This document shows, in pieces, positions 1 to 7,496 of a stretch of 47,839 nucleotides of DNA. The notes under the pieces were generated by a model. The model saw only the letters and a program-made list of their open reading frames with translations, made no database searches and was not told the DNA's origin. The DNA is taken from contig CANMOU010000007.1 in NCBI GenBank assembly GCA_947499555.1, positions 1-47,839 of the forward strand. The letters run 5' to 3'. Made by a program: the position numbers and the translations under genes. Position 1 is the stretch's first letter, and each line of letters starts with the position of its first letter. The stretch is from an uncultured Roseovarius sp. GTDB taxonomy: Bacteria > Pseudomonadota > Alphaproteobacteria > Rhodobacterales > Rhodobacteraceae.

Positions 1-51
1 GAAGGCGGCCGCACCGTCGGCGCCGGCGTGGTCTCCAAAATCATCGAGTGA
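1..51 (+). CDS. tuf: Elongation factor Tu, C-terminal end (partial)
   Basis: Only the last 16 codons and a TGA stop are in the window. The residues EGGRTVGAGVVSKIIE are the conserved C-terminus of EF-Tu, the GTPase that delivers aminoacyl-tRNA to the ribosome. The start lies outside the window. A second tuf gene in the same orientation begins at 47763, so this genome has at least two copies, as is common in proteobacteria. A strong intrinsic terminator follows at 88-117. Confidence 0.95.
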   Translation, partial: EGGRTVGAGVVSKIIE

Positions 52-87
52 TCAAGAACACAAATCAACGCGCGACCGTGTGTTTTC

Positions 88-117
88 AAAGGGCGTTCTT
101 CGGAACGCCCTTTTCTT
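88..117 (+). terminator. Rho-independent terminator of tuf
   Basis: A perfect 8-bp stem (91-98 with 103-110) is closed by a TTCG tetraloop and followed by TTTTCTTT; an AAA before the stem can extend pairing. It lies 37 bases after the tuf stop and also faces the end of the convergent XRE gene. Confidence 0.93.
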
Positions 118-136
118 TCATGATCATGACCCGCAG

Positions 137-934
137 CTAACGAGGCTCGGGTCCGAAGAGGTTCTGAAGCCTGGTTTCGGTTTCATCATCCAGCGGCACC
201 ATCAGCTCAATTTCGATCTGTTCAAGGCGCACATCCTGCAGGGTTGCGAAGCTGCCAACAAAAGGTGTCATGCGAAGACGTGACCCATCTGGAAGGCCCA
301 TTTCAGCACAGGTCATGACCGGGCCTGAACCGGGCCCCGTGATGCCGCGGGAGACATCATCAAACAGTCCAGACGCGCGCGCGGATTCGAACGCAGCCCG
401 AACGGTCTGATCTCGCTCAGACGCCGCCAGAAGCCTGAAATAGAAGCCGGGGCTGACCGCGTCCCAATTTAGAATGGCGGCGCGGAACTCGGGCGACAAC
501 ACCATGGACAAAAGGCTTTGCGGCCCCTCTGAGAGGTCGATGCCGAAAATGGCAAACATGGCCGTTGCGCTATGGTTTGCACGCAAGACGGTCCAGTCAC
601 GGTCCAGCGCAAATGCCGGGAACTGCCAGTTGCGCAGAACGCGCCTTTCAATCGTGTCGAGCGCATCGGCGATCTCAACATCTGTAAGTTGCCGTTCAGG
701 GAACGGATTGCGCAGCCCGGAGGCTTCAAACAGCGCGCTGCGTTGTCCGGTAGAGAGGTTAAGCTCAACCGCGATCCGGCGCAGGAACTCTGGCGTCGCA
801 CGAGAGCGGCCGGTTTCGAGAAATGACAAGTGGCGCTGGGTGCTGCCAAGTTTCTGCGCCAATGCCAATTGGCTGAGACCGAGCGCCTGACGGATCCCAC
901 GCAGCGCAAGACCAAAATCGCTTGTAATTGCCAT
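137..934 (-). CDS. XRE-family regulator with MmyB-like ligand-binding domain
   Basis: A 265-residue DNA-binding regulator. An N-terminal lambda-repressor-type helix-turn-helix spans about residues 8-65 (LGLSQLALAQKLGSTQRHLS followed by LETGRSRAT). The remainder, with NWQFPAFALDRDW and LRANHSATAMF, resembles the MmyB-like ligand-binding domain typical of actinobacterial and proteobacterial XRE regulators. Two ATGs are adjacent at 937 and 934; the second sits 5 bases from AGGAGG, so 934 is preferred. The gene is divergent from the MAPEG gene, and convergent with tuf across the terminator at 88-117. The ligand and targets cannot be read from the sequence; control of the divergent MAPEG gene is a reasonable guess. 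Confidence 0.85.
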   Translation of the reverse strand: MAITSDFGLALRGIRQALGLSQLALAQKLGSTQRHLSFLETGRSRATPEFLRRIAVELNLSTGQRSALFEASGLRNPFPERQLTDVEIADALDTIERRVLRNWQFPAFALDRDWTVLRANHSATAMFAIFGIDLSEGPQSLLSMVLSPEFRAAILNWDAVSPGFYFRLLAASERDQTVRAAFESARASGLFDDVSRGITGPGSGPVMTCAEMGLPDGSRLRMTPFVGSFATLQDVRLEQIEIELMVPLDDETETRLQNLFGPEPR

Positions 935-1009
935 CATTCCCTCCTGGGGAATTGCTTCTATTCCTTCTTATTCTTAGCTCAGGCGCAGAAAACATGAAAG
1001 GAACGTGCA

Positions 1010-1390
1010 ATGGTTTTCTGGATCCTGGCCGGATTGGGCCTTTATCTGTTGAATGTCTACGGAGCGGGCAGCATGCTTATGCTGCGGGTTGGCCCGGCGG
1101 CCTATATGGGGCCGCGAGACACGTTGCCGGAACCTGCAAAACTCTACGCACGCGCGCTCAAGGCGGCCACGAATTTTGCCGAAAATCTTCCGGTTTTTTT
1201 GACCCTGGCGGTTCTTGCACTCGTCGTTGATGGCGCAGACCTGGCCTTGGCCGAGCAGGGCGCAATGGTGTTCGTGCTGTCGCGTGTCGGCTATATCGCG
1301 GTCTATCTCTCGGGCATTCCCTATATCCGTTCTTTGGTTTTCATGGTTGGCATCATCGGGCTTGGGATGATGGCACTTGCACTTTTCTGA
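1010..1390 (+). CDS. MAPEG-family integral membrane protein
   Basis: A 126-residue protein of four predicted membrane helices (about residues 3-22, 55-75, 80-100 and 105-125). The cytoplasmic segment RALKAATNFAENLPVF carries the Arg/Asn/Glu pattern of MAPEG (membrane-associated proteins in eicosanoid and glutathione metabolism). Bacterial members are mostly of unknown substrate; some have glutathione transferase or peroxidase activity. AAAGGA precedes the ATG by about 8 bases. It is divergent from the XRE regulator, with about 75 bp between them. A long hairpin without a clean T-run follows at 1406-1439. Confidence 0.85.
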   Translation: MVFWILAGLGLYLLNVYGAGSMLMLRVGPAAYMGPRDTLPEPAKLYARALKAATNFAENLPVFLTLAVLALVVDGADLALAEQGAMVFVLSRVGYIAVYLSGIPYIRSLVFMVGIIGLGMMALALF

Positions 1391-1405
1391 GACCTGACAG
1401 GCCTT

Positions 1406-1439
1406 GGTGCATCGGTTTTGGCAAAATTGCCGATGCACC
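1406..1439 (+). terminator. Hairpin after the MAPEG gene
   Basis: A 10-bp stem (1406-1415 with 1430-1439) has a loop that can itself pair TTTT with AAAA. There is no T-run on the plus strand, so it is a weak or Rho-assisted terminator, or only an mRNA 3' stabilising stem. Confidence 0.4.
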
Positions 1440-1451
1440 GCTCAATCTCGC

Positions 1452-1480
1452 TTGATTCCCGTGCGCAGGTGCCGTAATCC
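1452..1480 (+). promoter_or_regulatory. Candidate sigma-70 promoter for tRNA-Trp
   Basis: TTGATT (1452-1457), a 17-bp spacer and TAATCC (1475-1480) place a start site near 1487, just upstream of the mature tRNA 5' end at 1494. Spacing is ideal and both boxes are imperfect. Confidence 0.5.
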
Positions 1481-1493
1481 GAGCCCTGGCCTT

Positions 1494-1569
1494 AGGGGTA
1501 TAGCTCAGCTGGTAGAGCGACGGTCTCCAAAACCGTAGGTCGCGGGTTCGAACCCTGCTGCCCCTGCCA
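1494..1569 (+). tRNA. tRNA-Trp (CCA)
   Basis: A 76-nt cloverleaf. The acceptor stem AGGGGTA pairs with TGCCCCT, with one G-U pair. The D arm is normal, the anticodon loop CTCCAAA carries CCA, and the T arm has GTTCGAA. The discriminator is G, and the 3' CCA is encoded. tRNA-Trp just upstream of secE-nusG is a common bacterial arrangement and helps anchor this locus. Confidence 0.97.
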
Positions 1570-1811
1570 AAATATTTTCCTTATTTTATACTAAGTTAAC
1601 CGTGAATGACGCAGACATCCAAGATGGGGTGTGTCCTTATTGCAAGTCTATACATTTGAACAGGTTTGCCACATTTCAGCCTGCATAAGGTCATTCTTTG
1701 GCCCTTTTTCGGACATAGCTTGCCTTAGTCTGACATCGCGCCTGCGCGCGCTGCCGGTCTAACACGTGGGGGCGTGAAACGAACACCGTGGGTGGTGAGG
1801 GTAGTGCTGCT

Positions 1812-2729
1812 ATGACGGACACCGTAAGTTCTATGCCTTTCGGACATGCCGTAAAGGACCAAAACCCGCGTCCAATGACGCGCGAGCCAAATCCGAACAT
1901 CCATGACCCGAACTCGCCCGAGATGACGGCGATGATCAAGTCGATGCTGCTTGATCAGAAACGCGAAGAGCGGCAGCGTCGCTTGCCCGAGCTTTCGCCG
2001 CCGGAACGTCATGTGGCCCCGTCGGTGTCCGAGGAAGAGAATTCGGATCGGCTTACCAAGCTTGATATCTCACGCCTTGTGCCCACCATGCCCGCGTTGC
2101 GATCGCGCCGCACCCGCCCGTTGGAAGAGGCGGAACTCAATGCAGCGACACCCGAGCTTGACGAGGAGGTCGAGCTCTTGTCCCGACAGGCACTTGAGCC
2201 TGAGCCGGACGATATCATCACAAAGGAAGATGTCGCGGATATGATTAAGAAAGATAAAATAGCGCGCGCGGCTGCGCCCGACGCGCCACGCAAGAACTTC
2301 AAGCGCGATATCCTGCCGGTACTGAAGGCTCATTTTGAGACGGTTAGACAGCATGCGAAGAAGATCAAAACCAAGCATGTCTGCCTCGCGGTCGCCGCGC
2401 TTGTTATCATCTTGCGCCCCTGGCTGGTGGTTGGCGTGCTGCTGACGCTGCTGATGGTGTTCGCGATCACGTATCTGTCGCTGGGCCCTGAACGGTTCGG
2501 CGAAATCATCAAGGCACGCTGGCTGCTCTTCAAGAAGCGCAAGCCGGAGAAAGCGGAACAGTATTTCAAGAAGGCAACTGAACTTACCGAGCAATATAAC
2601 GCCAAAATCGCCAAGCTTCCCGAGAAGTTCGCCGATGCGCTGACCCTGCCGGATCTGGCGGAGCTGGAAAAGGAAGACGACAGGCCAGACCCGTTTGAAA
2701 GGCTGGCGGGCCAGGCCGAGGAGGTTTAG
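1812..2729 (+). CDS. Conserved hypothetical membrane protein upstream of secE
   Basis: About 305 residues with no enzyme motif that I recognise. The N-terminal 175 residues are hydrophilic and acidic (many Glu/Pro runs, probably disordered). A Lys/Arg-rich segment (KNFKRDILPV, QHAKKIKTKH) precedes one or two membrane helices at about residues 190-225. A basic, helix-forming C-terminal part (LFKKRKPEKAEQYFKKATEL) follows. The start is uncertain: ATG 1812 has GGTGAGGG about 10 bases upstream, while an in-frame GTG at 1788 would add eight residues. The position between tRNA-Trp and secE on the same strand suggests co-transcription or readthrough. Function unknown. Confidence 0.75.
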   Translation: MTDTVSSMPFGHAVKDQNPRPMTREPNPNIHDPNSPEMTAMIKSMLLDQKREERQRRLPELSPPERHVAPSVSEEENSDRLTKLDISRLVPTMPALRSRRTRPLEEAELNAATPELDEEVELLSRQALEPEPDDIITKEDVADMIKKDKIARAAAPDAPRKNFKRDILPVLKAHFETVRQHAKKIKTKHVCLAVAALVIILRPWLVVGVLLTLLMVFAITYLSLGPERFGEIIKARWLLFKKRKPEKAEQYFKKATELTEQYNAKIAKLPEKFADALTLPDLAELEKEDDRPDPFERLAGQAEEV

Positions 2730-2784
2730 CTCCGGCATATCGGCAACAGGGCTGTTGCGGCGAGGGACCGTGGCGGCTCTGCTC

Positions 2785-2813
2785 TTGAATTCAGCGTGGT
2801 TGCGACGTATGTC
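2785..2813 (+). promoter_or_regulatory. Candidate promoter for secE-nusG
   Basis: TTGAAT (2785-2790), 17-bp spacer, TATGTC (2808-2813), 36 bp before the secE start. It is recognised only by box match and spacing. Confidence 0.4.
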
Positions 2814-2848
2814 GACACCTGAAATCAGCCCTTCACAAGGTGGGTCCC

Positions 2849-3046
2849 ATGGCAGGCACCAATCCGCTTCAATTTATTCAGCAGGTTCGCGCAGAGGTTT
2901 CCAAAGTTGTTTGGCCGACGCGCCGAGAGGTTTTGCTGACGACCATTATGGTGTTCATCATGGCGGCGTTGACAGCGGTGTTCTTCGCTTTGGTTGACCT
3001 GTTGATCCGTAGCGGCCTGGAAGGGCTATTGGGGCTGTTCAGTTAA
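2849..3046 (+). CDS. secE: Preprotein translocase subunit SecE
   Basis: A 65-residue single-span form of SecE, the essential small subunit of the SecYEG channel in the inner membrane. The conserved amphipathic segment QQVRAEVSKVVWPTRREV (residues 11-28) precedes one transmembrane helix (about 29-53). ATG 2849 is preferred because AAGG lies 8 bases upstream; an in-frame GTG at 2840 would add three residues. It is followed by nusG as in most bacteria, but 190 bp apart, with a GC-rich hairpin between them. Confidence 0.95.
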   Translation: MAGTNPLQFIQQVRAEVSKVVWPTRREVLLTTIMVFIMAALTAVFFALVDLLIRSGLEGLLGLFS

Positions 3047-3118
3047 GGGCGTAAAAATCCCGAACCCTGCCCTTGAAAAGAAGGGCGACAAGCGGTAATT
3101 CACCCAATATTCCGAGAC

Positions 3119-3156
3119 AGCGCGCGGCGATTCGAGCCCGCGCGCTGATTTGTTTT
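3119..3156 (+). terminator. GC-rich hairpin and T-rich tail between secE and nusG
   Basis: The 9-bp stem AGCGCGCGG (3119-3127) pairs with CCGCGCGCT (3138-3146) and is followed by GATTTGTTTT. This looks like an intrinsic terminator or attenuator, so nusG expression probably depends on partial readthrough or on its own promoter. A smaller CCCTT/AAGGG hairpin lies at about 3070-3086. Confidence 0.6.
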
Positions 3157-3236
3157 ATCGGGGTGGTTTTGGCGCATTGCCTGAACGAACAGGGATTTCC
3201 GGCCAAGTGCCGACAGCTAGAGATGTGAGGTCCAAA

Positions 3237-3770
3237 ATGGCGAAACGGTGGTACTCGGTGAGCGTTCTCTCGAATTTCGAGAAGAAAATCGCGGAGCAGA
3301 TCCGTCAGTCCGTGGCCGATCAGGGCCTTGAGGATGAGATCGACGAAGTGCTGGTGCCGACCGAAGAGGTGATCGAGGTCCGGCGCGGCAAGAAAGTGAC
3401 GTCAGAGCGCCGCTTTATGCCCGGCTATGTGCTTGTGCATATGGAGATGTCGGACCAAGGTTATCACCTGATCAACTCGATCAACAAGGTCACCGGGTTT
3501 CTTGGGCCACAAGGGCGTCCGATGCCGATGCGCGATGCCGAAGTGCAGGGAATCCTTGGCCGCGTCGAGGAAGGTGCCGAGGCACCCAAGCTGATGATCA
3601 GTTTCGAGGTGGGCGAGAAGGTCAAGGTCAACGATGGCCCGTTTGAAGATTTCGATGGCATGGTCGAGGAAGTCGACGAGGACAACCAGCGCCTCAAGGT
3701 GACGGTGTCGATCTTTGGTCGCGAGACGCCGGTCGAGCTTGAATACACGCAGGTGACCAAGCAGAGCTGA
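3237..3770 (+). CDS. nusG: Transcription termination/antitermination protein NusG
   Basis: A 177-residue NusG. It binds RNA polymerase, suppresses pausing, and couples transcription to Rho or to ribosomal S10. The N-terminal NGN domain starts with KRWYSVSVLSNFEKKIAEQI and includes RRFMPGYVLVHMEM. The C-terminal KOW domain begins near VGEKVKVNDGPFEDFDGMVE. The start at ATG 3237 gives the canonical MAKRWY terminus with GAGG 6 bases upstream. rplK normally follows directly; here an oppositely oriented gene begins 8 bp after the nusG stop and a DUF3179 gene intervenes before rplK. Confidence 0.97.
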   Translation: MAKRWYSVSVLSNFEKKIAEQIRQSVADQGLEDEIDEVLVPTEEVIEVRRGKKVTSERRFMPGYVLVHMEMSDQGYHLINSINKVTGFLGPQGRPMPMRDAEVQGILGRVEEGAEAPKLMISFEVGEKVKVNDGPFEDFDGMVEEVDEDNQRLKVTVSIFGRETPVELEYTQVTKQS

Positions 3771-3778
3771 GTCTGGGA

Positions 3779-4345
3779 TTAGGTCGCAAACCTTGTGATT
3801 TCGCGGATGCAATCGAATGGTGTGCCTCTGAGGGCCTCGCGCACCAAAGCTTCGGCTTGGCCGAAGTCGTTGACTTCAAAACCGAAATTGACCTCTGGTT
3901 CGCCTGTCTCAAGGTTTGCGCCGATGTCTGCTCCGCTCCACTCACCTGCGTCGGCCTTCGCCATCGCGGTCTCTACTAACTCCATGGCTTGGTTGCGAAA
4001 ATCAAGAGGATCATAGCCGTTCGGAATATCAGATTGATTGAAGTATATCTCGATCGATCGATACGAGATTTCTGCTGTGGGAAGCTCTTTCAAGACATCA
4101 AAACTATCTTCCAGCGGCGTTCCGAATGTTTTGTCTATGGCAACATACTCGGCCACCAACAGATCGCTTGTCTTGAAGCTCACCCATGCTCGTCCCTCGA
4201 CGGGTTCTCCAGCGTGTCCAAGGCCCTTGGCGTGTAACGTCGTATCGACGGCCGCGAGGAAAGGCTCCAGGTGAGAAACAACCGCGTCGCGCGTGGCCGC
4301 GCTGTCTGGTTGTGATGGCGAAATGGCAAGGATCAGTTGGGCCAT
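3779..4345 (-). CDS. Hypothetical protein, family not recognised
   Basis: A 188-residue soluble protein, acidic overall, with no signal peptide or membrane segment. It starts MAQLILAISPSQPD and ends in a repeat-free alpha/beta-looking region. I recognise no catalytic motif. ATG 4345 is chosen because AAAGGGGAG lies just upstream; a longer start at 4372 lacks a ribosome site. Its stop is 8 bp from the convergent nusG stop, and its promoter must lie in the gap that holds the 11-bp repeats. Base composition is somewhat lower in GC than its neighbours, which could reflect transfer. Confidence 0.7.
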   Translation of the reverse strand: MAQLILAISPSQPDSAATRDAVVSHLEPFLAAVDTTLHAKGLGHAGEPVEGRAWVSFKTSDLLVAEYVAIDKTFGTPLEDSFDVLKELPTAEISYRSIEIYFNQSDIPNGYDPLDFRNQAMELVETAMAKADAGEWSGADIGANLETGEPEVNFGFEVNDFGQAEALVREALRGTPFDCIREITRFAT

Positions 4346-4440
4346 GTGACTCCCCTTTAGGCATCGATACACTAGGCATCAATTTAGAGACCCGTTCTGG
4401 CGGATTTATGGGCGAAGCAAGGCAAAATCCGCGCTTCTAA

Positions 4441-4540
4441 GGTTAACGCCCTTATTTTGCTGGGATCCAGACGTCGGTATTACATCGGTATCACGTCGGT
4501 ATTGCGTCGGTGCGGGGTCGGTAAAGGACGTCGGTTAACG
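4441..4540. repeat. 11-bp-period tandem repeat (TCGGT) bounded by GGTTAACG
   Basis: TCGGT occurs at 4474, 4485, 4496, 4507, 4518 and 4531, with spacings of 11, 11, 11, 11 and 13. The unit is close to ACGTCGGTATT. The array is framed by two direct copies of GGTTAACG at 4441-4448 and 4533-4540. It lies in the 407-bp gap (4346-4752) between the divergent orphan gene and the DUF3179 gene. The phasing equals one helical turn, which would suit co-operative protein binding on one DNA face. No protein is known to me that binds it. I see nothing else in this gap. Confidence 0.75.
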
Positions 4541-4752
4541 CAAGGTGCGGTGTAGAGCGATCTTGTCGCAACGGGTTTTCAAAGAACCGGCTTGGCTGGC
4601 CATCTTCAGAGGTCTGTTGCGTTACCGAAACTTTGGCCGGAACGGCGCGTTCAGATCCTGTTCACCAAGTGCTGATGCAATCGTGATTAGCCATCTTGTC
4701 CGGATCGGCCATTTTGAGGGCCAACAGAAATGTGGTCAGGAAAGGGTCTTTG

Positions 4753-6138
4753 ATGGCAACTGCATTTGGCTTGGCACCCCGTCTTCTGGTTTTGGCAATG
4801 GCGTTGGTGGTGTCTGCGTTGTGGTCCACGGGTGCGCGCGCCGAGAGCGCGGCAAAGCTGCCCGCCTATGTGATCGAGCAGGTTGGCGCGCCTCCGGCGA
4901 TCCCGCAAGGGGGCCTCTCCGAGGAACTGAAATCCGCCGTGAAGGTGGCCTTCGTTGACAGCATCGAAGGCTCGACCTGGGGGACGGACCAGGAGGTGGC
5001 ATTGCGCACCATTGCAGAGTCCAAGGACCCGCGCCTGGCTTGGCCCATCAGCGATCTGATGCGGTTCGCGCCGGGCCATGCGCTTAATGTGCAGCTGGCC
5101 AATGCCGCCGCCACCTTGCTTGAGATTGACACGCCTCAGGAAAATCACTGGGGGATCGTGACCGACCACCTGATTGCATGGGATGTGCCTGCGCCGCCGG
5201 ACTACCTTGCCGCCAAGCGTGCCATCTTTACCGGGGTCATTCCAGGTTGGGACAAGATCTTTGTCGAAGGTGAGATTGACTGGCGGCTGGTCTCCTGGGG
5301 TGGGGTGCTGATTGATGATCGCGGCTATGACAAGACGGACGAGCAATGCAACTGCATCCCGGCCGCCGATAATCCAGAAGTCAGCAGCGCCGCCGAGGCG
5401 ACCTGGCTGAAGGACAGCGATATCGTCTTTGGTGTGGTGGTGAATGGAGAGGCACGCGCCTATCCGCGCCGGATCATGGAAGTGCGCGAGATGGTGAATG
5501 ATACGCTTGGCGGGCGTGATCTTGGGATTCCCTATTGCACGCTTTGTGGTGCCGCGCAGGCTTATTTCACAGATGAAGTTCCGGATGGTGTGGAACGCCC
5601 GATCCTGCGCACCTCGGGTCTTTTGATCCGATCCAACAAGGTGATGTATGACGTGCGCACGCATTCGGTGTTCGACACGTTTCTGGGTCATGCTGTAACC
5701 GGGCCGTTGGCCAAGAAGGGCGTAAAATTGAGCCAGGCAGGGGTTGTAACGACCGACTGGGGGACCTGGAAGGCGCAGTACCCAGAGACAACCGTGCTGG
5801 TCGAGGCGCTGGCGCTTGGCCGCGATTTCGATTTCCGCAATGGCCGTGACGCGAATGGTCCGATTTTCCCGGTAGGGGATGTGGACCCTCGCCTGCCGGT
5901 GCATGAAGACATCATCGGCATCATCACTGCCTCGGGAAAACCAATTGCCTTCCAGCGCAGCAAGGCGATGGCCGCACTTCAGGGCGGCAAGGAAATCGGT
6001 GTGGAAAACGTGCGGCTGAAATTGGATGCTGGCGGGATCAAAGCCGTGGACGCCAATGGCAACGACCTTGGCAGTCATCAGGCCTTCTGGTTTGCCTGGT
6101 CACAGTTTCACCCTGATACCGAGCTTTGGAGCGGGTGA
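4753..6138 (+). CDS. Exported DUF3179 domain protein
   Basis: A 461-residue exported protein. The Sec signal peptide occupies about residues 1-30 (LLVLAMALVVSALWS, cleavage after ARA). The DUF3179 signature lies in the second half: FGVVVNGEARAYPRRIMEV, GIPYCTLCGAAQAYF, RTSGLL, DVRTHSVFDTFLG. The family's function is not established. The paired cysteines in CTLC, and CNC near residue 200, suggest a metal or disulfide site. ATG 4753 with AGGAAAGGG upstream is preferred over 4696 because it puts the signal peptide at the N-terminus. It is inserted between nusG and rplK and is followed by a hairpin at 6175-6197. Confidence 0.85.
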   Translation: MATAFGLAPRLLVLAMALVVSALWSTGARAESAAKLPAYVIEQVGAPPAIPQGGLSEELKSAVKVAFVDSIEGSTWGTDQEVALRTIAESKDPRLAWPISDLMRFAPGHALNVQLANAAATLLEIDTPQENHWGIVTDHLIAWDVPAPPDYLAAKRAIFTGVIPGWDKIFVEGEIDWRLVSWGGVLIDDRGYDKTDEQCNCIPAADNPEVSSAAEATWLKDSDIVFGVVVNGEARAYPRRIMEVREMVNDTLGGRDLGIPYCTLCGAAQAYFTDEVPDGVERPILRTSGLLIRSNKVMYDVRTHSVFDTFLGHAVTGPLAKKGVKLSQAGVVTTDWGTWKAQYPETTVLVEALALGRDFDFRNGRDANGPIFPVGDVDPRLPVHEDIIGIITASGKPIAFQRSKAMAALQGGKEIGVENVRLKLDAGGIKAVDANGNDLGSHQAFWFAWSQFHPDTELWSG

Positions 6139-6174
6139 GGCCTCAAGACCTTATTGGAATAAGCTTGCCAAAGT

Positions 6175-6207
6175 CGCGCGCTCGGTGTAGGCGCGCGTCA
6201 GTCTTTT
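6175..6207 (+). terminator. Terminator after the DUF3179 gene
   Basis: CGCGCGC (6175-6181) pairs with GCGCGCG (6191-6197), followed by TCAGTCTTTTT. It separates the DUF3179 gene from rplK, whose promoter should lie between here and 6300. No convincing boxes are visible there. Confidence 0.6.
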
Positions 6208-6315
6208 TGTGAAGACATCCCATGTGGGAGGCGAGGGCATCGCGATGCACGGACCAGACCACATCAACATAGGCCAAGGGGCGCGCCCTGAGGCTGTTTG
6301 AAAAGGAGAAGGCCC

Positions 6316-6741
6316 ATGGCCAAGAAACTTGCCGGCACCATGAAGCTTCAGGTGCCTGCCGGACAAGCGAACCCATCTCCGCCGGTCGGTCCGGCGCTGG
6401 GTCAGCGCGGCATCAATATCATGGAATTCTGCAAGGCGTTCAACGCCAAGACGCAGGACATGGAGCCCGGAGCCCCGTGCCCGACGGTGATCACCTATTA
6501 TCAGGACAAGTCCTTTGAAATGGACATCAAGACGCCGCCTGCGTCTTACTACCTGAAAAAGGCCGCCAAGTTGAAATCGGGCGCGACCAATCCCGGCCGC
6601 GAAACCGTGGCCTCGGTTTCTGCCAAGCAACTGCGGGAAATCGCGGAAGCGAAGTGGAAAGACCTGAACGCAAATGACGTGGAAGCCGCGATGAAGATCA
6701 TTGCTGGCTCGGCACGGTCCATGGGCATCGAGGTAAAGTAA
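6316..6741 (+). CDS. rplK: 50S ribosomal protein L11
   Basis: 141 residues, the normal length. L11 binds 23S rRNA at the GTPase-associated centre and is the switch for RelA-type stringent control. The N-terminal domain [21 protein letters not shown] and the C-terminal rRNA-binding domain ([17 protein letters not shown]) are intact. ATG 6316 gives [10 protein letters not shown] with AAAGGAG 7 bases upstream. It is followed one base after its TAA stop by rplA, so the two are translationally coupled. Confidence 0.98.
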   Translation: MAKKLAGTMKLQVPAGQANPSPPVGPALGQRGINIMEFCKAFNAKTQDMEPGAPCPTVITYYQDKSFEMDIKTPPASYYLKKAAKLKSGATNPGRETVASVSAKQLREIAEAKWKDLNANDVEAAMKIIAGSARSMGIEVK

Positions 6742-6742
6742 G

Positions 6743-7441
6743 ATGGCGAAACTTGGAAAACGTACAAAAGCGGCACGTGAAGCCTTTGCAGGCAAAGACA
6801 ATGTGACCGTGGAAGAGGCTGTTGCGCTGGTGAAATCAAACGCAACCGCCAAGTTCGATGAAACCGTCGAGATCGCCGTGAACCTGGGTGTTGACCCGCG
6901 TCATGCCGACCAGATGGTCCGGGGTGTTGTTGGCCTGCCAAATGGCACCGGCAAGGATGTGCGTGTGGCCGTCTTTGCCCGTGGCCCCAAAGCGGATGAA
7001 GCCAAGGAAGCGGGTGCGGACATCGTTGGTGCCGAAGACCTGATGGAAACCGTACAGGGCGGCACGATCGAGTTTGATCGGTGCATTGCCACGCCTGACA
7101 TGATGCCCATCGTTGGCCGTCTGGGTAAGGTGCTAGGTCCCCGTAACCTCATGCCGAACCCCAAAGTGGGCACGGTAACCATGGATGTGGCTGATGCCGT
7201 GAAAGCCGCGAAGGGTGGCGAAGTGCAGTTCAAGGTCGAAAAGGCCGGTGTTGTGCACGCAGGAATTGGCAAGGCATCTTTTGACGAAGGCAAGCTTGTG
7301 GAAAACGTGCGTGCCTTTGTGGATGCGGTGCAAAAAGCCAAGCCGGCTGGTGCCAAAGGCTCTTACATGAAGAAAATCGCGCTGAGTTCCACCATGGGAC
7401 CGGGCGTGAGCATTGATGTGACGAGCGCCGTTACGGAGTAA
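6743..7441 (+). CDS. rplA: 50S ribosomal protein L1
   Basis: 232 residues, full length. L1 forms the mobile L1 stalk at the ribosomal E site and in many bacteria represses its own L11-L1 mRNA. Hallmarks are the start [15 protein letters not shown], and [21 protein letters not shown] at about residues 121-141. The start overlaps the ribosome-binding context in the rplK end. An intrinsic terminator follows at 7466-7495, which makes rplK-rplA a separate transcription unit from rplJ-rplL; two unrelated genes sit between. Confidence 0.98.
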   Translation: MAKLGKRTKAAREAFAGKDNVTVEEAVALVKSNATAKFDETVEIAVNLGVDPRHADQMVRGVVGLPNGTGKDVRVAVFARGPKADEAKEAGADIVGAEDLMETVQGGTIEFDRCIATPDMMPIVGRLGKVLGPRNLMPNPKVGTVTMDVADAVKAAKGGEVQFKVEKAGVVHAGIGKASFDEGKLVENVRAFVDAVQKAKPAGAKGSYMKKIALSSTMGPGVSIDVTSAVTE

Positions 7442-7465
7442 CGTCTCTTACGTAACGACATGCAG

Positions 7466-7496
7466 ATAGCCCCGCCGATCAGCGGGGCTATTTTTG
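7466..7496 (+). terminator. Rho-independent terminator of rplKA
   Basis: TAGCCCCGC (7467-7475) pairs perfectly with GCGGGGCTA (7482-7490), loop CGATCA, then TTTTT. It overlaps the last codons of the convergent hydrolase gene. Confidence 0.92.

Noticed and set aside
4687-6078. 463-codon frame antisense to the DUF3179 gene
   Set aside because: The sense strand has a signal peptide and DUF3179 signature; the antisense product looks random.
6165-6193. Promoter TTGCCA-17-TAGGCG before rplK
   Set aside because: The -10 is poor and it lies inside the terminator stem after the DUF3179 gene, so the terminator reading is favoured.
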